From positions 1 to 44,032 of IMG/VR virus record IMGVR_UViG_3300025147_000022: a DNA stretch of 44,032 bases; one strand, given 5' to 3'. The position numbers and the translations under genes are program-made. Within the stretch, counting starts at the first letter, position 1, and each line of letters starts with the position of its first letter. Below are positions 40,607 through 44,032 of this stretch, one piece after another. This DNA is from a virus. The notes beneath the pieces are model-generated. The model was given only the letters and a program-made list of their open reading frames with translations. It was not told the DNA's origin and ran no database searches.

Positions 40607-40731
40607 TTATCTGATTCGTTCCTGCCAAGACCCCATTTCTTAGTCTTGAAGTTATAAGCGACATCTCCTTTGATCCACCATTTGATTAAAAGATATCTCG
40701 TCCAGATTTTAAGTCCAAAATCCTTAAACAT
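40597..40731 (-). CDS. Micro-protein (44 aa), Trp-rich basic
   Basis: MFKDFGLKIWTRYLLIKWWI then KGDVAYNFKTKKWGLGRNES. Four Trp and many Lys/Arg. Ribosome site AAAGGAGG. It might bind membrane or nucleic acid. Family unknown. Confidence 0.65.
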   Translation of the reverse strand: MFKDFGLKIWTRYLLIKWWIKGDVAYNFKTKKWGLGRNESDKTA

Positions 40732-40747
40732 ATATTATTCCTCCTTT

Positions 40748-41431
40748 CTACATAACCCTCTGAGCATTGTAATTCTGAATGTTCAGCTTTGAATTATTGC
40801 AAGGCCCCCACCCCTCGATATAACGAATTGCATCGTCAAATCTGAGTCTTGGTGTGTTGTTTCTGGAATTAACATTAAAGTAGTTCTTAAAGTCTTTTCC
40901 GCACTCCTTAAATAACTTTTTACCTATTACTGCATAAGCATTACTTTCTTTGCCGCCTAGCCAATTGGTTACTGCTCTGTTGACCTTCTCGGTTAGTACT
41001 TGTTGTTGTCCGTAGTCAATCACCATGGTATTTTCTAGCTTATCAACTCGCTGTTCCACATCGTCAATCATACCTAGCTGAATACGTAACATTTCCTTTT
41101 CAGACAATGGCTTTTGGTATGAGCCTGTTTTGCGTATGGATGGTAGAACCTCTGATGTAACCCATTTTCTGAATTTCTTAGCTGAAGGCTTGTCGCTTCT
41201 TATAATGACGGTGTACAATCCGCTTTCATTTATAAAATTAGTCTCACCTGAACGACTGCCTAAGTCTAACTTAGTCACTTCATCAACCTCTAATCTCTGG
41301 AGCACGACCGAGGCATTAGATAAATCCAAAATGTCGCACACATCTTTCAATGCGAACCATGGAAAATCTTCAATCATTACCGTTCTTACTTCTCCAAATT
41401 CTTCATTTTTAAAAATCTGTAAATTGTTCAT
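40748..41431 (-). CDS. Phage antirepressor (Bro-N plus ORF6C)
   Basis: A 227-aa protein. Residues 1-105 are Bro-N: FGEVRTVMIEDFPWFALKDV, CDILDLSNASVV, and KFRKWVTSEVLPSIRKTGSY. Residues 110-215 are ORF6C: VLTEKVNRAVTNWLGGKESN, CGKDFKNYFNVNSRNNTPRL, DDAIRYIEGW. Typically antagonises a CI-type repressor and promotes induction. It is the third gene of the early operon. Confidence 0.9.
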   Translation of the reverse strand: MNNLQIFKNEEFGEVRTVMIEDFPWFALKDVCDILDLSNASVVLQRLEVDEVTKLDLGSRSGETNFINESGLYTVIIRSDKPSAKKFRKWVTSEVLPSIRKTGSYQKPLSEKEMLRIQLGMIDDVEQRVDKLENTMVIDYGQQQVLTEKVNRAVTNWLGGKESNAYAVIGKKLFKECGKDFKNYFNVNSRNNTPRLRFDDAIRYIEGWGPCNNSKLNIQNYNAQRVM

Positions 41432-41637
41432 TTGTTTTCTCCTTTCACTTGTTCGACCGTCATACCTAAATACTCAGCTAGTTTAAACGGGCTGATATGT
41501 ATTGTATTATGTCTTCCAGTACTTGATGAAATGGCTCTTCCAAACTCCAATGCTCCGTGTTTTATTCCCTCCCTGATACATAGCTCGCTAAGTCCAGTTA
41601 GCTTCGCAGCTCTTTTAACTGTAATCCGCTCTGCCAT
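41428..41637 (-). CDS. Excisionase-like / small DNA-binding protein
   Basis: A 69-aa protein: MAERITVKRAAKLTGLSELC then IREGIKHGALEFGRAISSST. Winged-helix MerR/Xis-like fold (TVKRAAKLTGLSELCIREGI recognition helix). ATG at 41637 follows GGGAGG. It could be the Xis partner of the integrase. Confidence 0.72.
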   Translation of the reverse strand: MAERITVKRAAKLTGLSELCIREGIKHGALEFGRAISSSTGRHNTIHISPFKLAEYLGMTVEQVKGENK

Positions 41638-41673
41638 ACTGCCTCCCTTCATAAAAGTGATTAATATTCTTTT

Positions 41674-41904
41674 TTAAGTTGATTTATAATCTACTTCTTT
41701 GGTAAAAAAAATCTTATCCTTTTCCTCAAGAGAACTAATATTAAGTATTTTACATAAGATTACAATTTCTGTAGGTTTAAACTCGTTTAAGTTTTCAATC
41801 TTTTTCTGCAACCCATATGTCGTAATGCCTAACTGTTCGGCTATTGCTCCTTTTTTTAATCCAGAGTCAGCTATCAACCCCCTTAATCTGACGGTATCTG
41901 TCAC
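41674..41904 (-). CDS. Cro-like XRE regulator
   Basis: A 76-aa HTH protein: LRGLIADSGLKKGAIAEQLG then ITTYGLQKKIENLNEFKPTE. First gene of the lytic side, expressed from the promoter at 41947-41975. GTG start behind AAGGAGG. Its last codons carry a 19-base copy of the operator-like sequence upstream. Confidence 0.85.
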   Translation of the reverse strand: MTDTVRLRGLIADSGLKKGAIAEQLGITTYGLQKKIENLNEFKPTEIVILCKILNISSLEEKDKIFFTKEVDYKST

Positions 41905-41946
41905 ATAATCACCTCCTTTGTTGATTTATATTCTACTTTCACTAAT

Positions 41947-41975
41947 AATATAACTTATTGTCGATTAAATGTCAA
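41947..41975 (-). promoter_or_regulatory. Early lytic promoter with palindromic operator
   Basis: Minus strand TTGACA (41970-41975), 17 bases, TATATT (41947-41952). A palindrome GTCGATTAAATGTCAAC (41960-41976) covers the -35 box. Direct GTTGATTT copies lie at 41920 and 42003. Very likely the repressor/Cro operator region. Confidence 0.75.
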
Positions 41976-42003
41976 CATTTATTTAAAAATATTTATATAA
42001 AAG

Positions 42004-42032
42004 TTGATTTTTAATATTTTTCATGCTAATAT
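42004..42032 (+). promoter_or_regulatory. Repressor promoter
   Basis: TTGATT (42004-42009), 17 bases, TAATAT (42027-42032) with TG one base upstream. The -35 is part of the GTTGATTT operator-like repeat, suggesting autoregulation. Start codon at 42053 behind GAGGAGGTGAT. Confidence 0.65.
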
Positions 42033-42052
42033 ATTGACGAGGAGGTGATATT

Positions 42053-42688
42053 ATGTCTACTGAAATAGGGAAAATCATAAAACAAAGAAGAGAAGAACTT
42101 GGAATGACTCAAGAAGAACTCGCTCGAAAACTGAATTATAAATCTAAATCTACTATAAATAAAATAGAATCAGGCATTAATGACGTTCCGAGAACAAAGA
42201 TAATATATTTTGCTAATGCTTTGGAATTGTCTCCTTCAGACTTAATGGGATGGTCAAGCGATGAAAAGTATAAACACAAAGTCCATGCTTTAGATCTAGA
42301 AGCGTTTCTATTAAATAACACCAAGTATATAATTATGTGTATAAGCAATGTATTAAAAAACGAGCGTATTAATAAAGATCTAACTGAGAAATCGGTAGCT
42401 TTAAACGCTGGAGTTACATTGGAAGAATATTTGATTTTAGAAAACGACTATGTAAATATTGGTGCAGTTAAAATTGAAAATATAATTCAAGTACTAGATA
42501 TCAATTTTGACCTTTTGCATGGAATGTTAATAGCCTTTAGTATTATTTTTAAGTCAATAGATGGGTCAGAGGGAACAGAATCTGATAAAACATACTCTAA
42601 AGAGGTTTATGCTAAAAAATGCATTATGGATTCAAATGAAAATAAAAAAGCTAATAAAATGCGTGATGATATTAAAAGTCTTAGGTAG
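42053..42688 (+). CDS. CI-like phage repressor (XRE family)
   Basis: A 211-aa protein. Residues 5-65 are HTH_XRE: IGKIIKQRREELGMTQEELA and SKSTINKIESGINDVPRTKI. Residues 85-175 are a helical domain likely for dimerisation. No S24 protease domain or catalytic Ser/Lys is seen, so induction probably relies on the antirepressor and not RecA self-cleavage. Followed after 13 bases by the integrase. Confidence 0.87.
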   Translation: MSTEIGKIIKQRREELGMTQEELARKLNYKSKSTINKIESGINDVPRTKIIYFANALELSPSDLMGWSSDEKYKHKVHALDLEAFLLNNTKYIIMCISNVLKNERINKDLTEKSVALNAGVTLEEYLILENDYVNIGAVKIENIIQVLDINFDLLHGMLIAFSIIFKSIDGSEGTESDKTYSKEVYAKKCIMDSNENKKANKMRDDIKSLR

Positions 42689-42701
42689 AGGAGTGGTTTT
42701 A

Positions 42702-43748
42702 ATGAGATTACCAAACGGGTACGGTTCTGTTTATAAGCTATCCGGCAAAAGAAGAAAACCATGGATTGTGAGAAGAACTAAAGAAATTATTTATAATGAA
42801 GAAACAAACAAGCCAAAGCAGCTATATGAAATAATCGGGTACTACGATACTAAGCCCAAGGCATTGCAAGCCCTAGCAAAATATAACGAAGATCCTTATG
42901 ATTTGCATTCTGATAGTATTACTTTCTCTGAGTTGTATGACAAGTGGAGCGAAGAACATTTCGCAGGCATCGTTCCATCCGCACGAAGAACATGGAAATC
43001 AGCATATACTTATTGTAAGCCTTTATATGACTTAAAAATGAAAGAGATCCGAGTGGCTCACTTGGAATCAGCTATCACAACTGCAAGTGTCGGTGATAAT
43101 ACTAAGGTCAGAATGAAAAGCATGTTTAACCTTATGTACCGATATGCACTGAGGCATGAGGTTGTTGATAAGGATTATGCCAAGCTTTGCAATTCGGTTA
43201 AAAACGATTCACCTAAAAGGGAGAACATTCCGTTTACAGATAATGAAATAAGTAAATTATGGAATAATTCGAGCGTGCCATTCGTTGACATGATACTGAT
43301 TGGAATATATTCTGGATGGCGGCCGCAGGAGCTGGCAATCTTAAATACCGCAGATATTGATATCGACAATAAGACAATGTTTGGAGGAATAAAGACTGAC
43401 GCAGGAAGAAACAGATATGTGCCTATCCACCCATGCTTATTGCAGCTCGTGAAGAACAGATATAATAAAGATAACATAAGCTTATTTAATGATGAAGATG
43501 GACAACAAGGAACATCTATGACGTATGATAAATACAGGACTAGATTTAATAAAGTCATGAGCCGATTCGGCATGAAACACCATCCGCATGAAACCAGACA
43601 CACATTTATTACGATGGCAAAAAGTGTCGGTATGGACGAATACATTTTGAAACTTATAGTAGGACATTCCATTGAAGATATTACTGAAAAAGTTTATACT
43701 CACCGAACCATGGAACAACTACAAGAAGAAATCTATAAAATAAAATAA
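42702..43748 (+). CDS. int: Tyrosine-recombinase integrase
   Basis: A 348-aa integrase. N-terminal arm-binding region MRLPNGYGSVYKLSGKRRKP, core-binding domain SITFSELYDKWSEEHFAGIV, catalytic domain with YSGWRPQELAI (Arg), HPHETRHTFIT (His-x2-Arg), VGHSIEDITEKVYTHR (His and Tyr). ATG at 42702 follows GAGGAG. Integrates the phage beside the gene at 43891. Confidence 0.94.
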   Translation: MRLPNGYGSVYKLSGKRRKPWIVRRTKEIIYNEETNKPKQLYEIIGYYDTKPKALQALAKYNEDPYDLHSDSITFSELYDKWSEEHFAGIVPSARRTWKSAYTYCKPLYDLKMKEIRVAHLESAITTASVGDNTKVRMKSMFNLMYRYALRHEVVDKDYAKLCNSVKNDSPKRENIPFTDNEISKLWNNSSVPFVDMILIGIYSGWRPQELAILNTADIDIDNKTMFGGIKTDAGRNRYVPIHPCLLQLVKNRYNKDNISLFNDEDGQQGTSMTYDKYRTRFNKVMSRFGMKHHPHETRHTFITMAKSVGMDEYILKLIVGHSIEDITEKVYTHRTMEQLQEEIYKIK

Positions 43749-43779
43749 GGGATAGACTATTGAAAGCCTATCCCGTTTT
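43749..43779 (+). terminator. Integrase terminator
   Basis: GGGATAG ... CTATCCC stem (43749-43755 with 43768-43774) with an inner CT/AG pair, then GTTTTG. Ends the repressor-integrase transcript. Confidence 0.75.
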
Positions 43780-43823
43780 GTTAGTTATAAGTGTTAGTTA
43801 TTTGTTAGTTATGTGTTACTTAT
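43779..43823. repeat. TGTTAGTTAT direct repeats (integrase arm-type sites)
   Basis: Four copies at 43779, 43792, 43803 and 43814 (the last TGTTACTTAT), the last three exactly 11 bases apart. Short direct repeats between int and the phage end are the usual arm-type binding sites of tyrosine integrases. Confidence 0.7.
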
Positions 43824-43890
43824 ACGGTCAAATTCAATAGCATTTACTTGCTTTATCTCTTTAGTAAAGCCATTGAAACACTGTATTTTA
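43824..43890. other. Probable location of right attachment site
   Basis: AT-rich 67 bases between the arm repeats and the chromosomal gene. attR core should lie here or in the 3' end of the neighbouring gene, but no matching core is visible at the left end of the window. Confidence 0.4.
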
Positions 43891-44032
43891 CTAGAATTTC
43901 TTGCTATCACTTGCTTCTTGAATTGCAACTGCAACAGCAACTGTAGCTCCAACCATTGGGTTGTTACCCATACCGATGAGACCCATCATCTCAACGTGAG
44001 CTGGAACGGAAGAAGAACCTGCAAATTGTGCA
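43891..44032 (-). CDS. GGGtGRT-family chromosomal protein, C-terminus only
   Basis: The last 46 codons are visible: AQFAGSSSVPAHVEMMGLIG then MGNNPMVGATVAVAVAIQEA and SDSKKF. I recognise this as the C-terminus of the GGGtGRT protein of Clostridia and relatives, a conserved protein of unclear function. It is host, not phage, and its reading frame ends normally, so insertion is at or just after its 3' end. Confidence 0.8.
   Translation of the reverse strand, partial: AQFAGSSSVPAHVEMMGLIGMGNNPMVGATVAVAVAIQEASDSKKF

Noticed and set aside
42053-42688. Self-cleaving LexA/CI-type repressor
   Set aside because: No S24 peptidase region or Ser/Lys dyad is visible after the HTH; only a helical C-terminal domain.

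Overview
The window is almost entirely one temperate phage genome (prophage) in a low-GC Firmicute, most likely a Clostridia/Lachnospiraceae-type host. Evidence for the host: AT-rich sequence, strong AGGAGG ribosome sites, and at the extreme right (43891-44032) the C-terminus of a chromosomal gene that I recognise as the clostridial 'GGGtGRT' family. The phage is a contractile-tailed (myovirus) PBSX/Clostridioides-phage-like virus: sheath, tube, XkdN/P/Q/R/S-like baseplate genes, baseplate J and a YmfQ-like protein are all present in the usual order. Nearly everything lytic is on the minus strand, so the phage reads from right to left.

Right to left. (1) Lysogeny block, 41674-43779: integrase and CI-like repressor on the plus strand, diverging from a Cro-like regulator on the minus strand, with clear divergent promoters and repeated operator-like GTTGA sites between them. 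(2) Early block, 30094-41637: excisionase-like protein, Bro-N/ORF6C antirepressor, many micro-proteins, a tandem AbrB protein, an SbcC-like ATPase, RecT, a metallo-beta-lactamase-fold protein, SSB, an ERCC4 nuclease, a CHC2 zinc-finger primase fragment and a DUF927-type helicase, followed by an iteron-rich candidate origin (30546-30770). Two very small plus-strand genes (39204-39410, 39852-40022) sit inside this block behind duplicated promoters. (3) Middle block, 26303-30288: small hypothetical and zinc-ribbon proteins and a sigma-like (DUF1492/ArpU-type) late regulator. (4) A 630-bp non-coding stretch with two tRNA-like genes having odd anticodon arms. (5) A moron region, 23477-25670: two self-contained transcription units, each with its own promoter and an almost identical UUCG-type terminator. 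One is a small beta-helix protein; the other is a two-gene pair (313-aa unknown protein plus four-helix membrane protein). This is my best candidate for an undescribed (defence-like) system. (6) Packaging and head: small and large terminase, portal, a MuF protein carrying a C-terminal nuclease-like toxin domain immediately followed by an acidic immunity-like protein, YjcQ (CTG start), a micro zinc-ribbon, an HNH homing endonuclease, scaffold, capsid, connectors. (7) Tail: sheath, tube, chaperone G/GT with a textbook A AAA AAC -1 frameshift site, tape measure, LysM protein, baseplate, fibres. (8) Lysis: holin and M15 endolysin, terminated at 815-855. (9) Left edge: a plus-strand XRE regulator and the start of a minus-strand gene behind a promoter containing a LexA-like half-palindrome. 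The left attachment site is not identifiable, so the prophage probably continues beyond position 1.

Many real genes here are shorter than 60 codons or use GTG/TTG/CTG (one possibly ATA) starts; they were found by reading the inter-ORF gaps directly. The late operon is punctuated by hairpins that pair fully (using G-U pairs) only in the minus-strand RNA, after capsid, after the HeH protein, after the tail tube and after the immunity gene, which probably sets relative expression levels.
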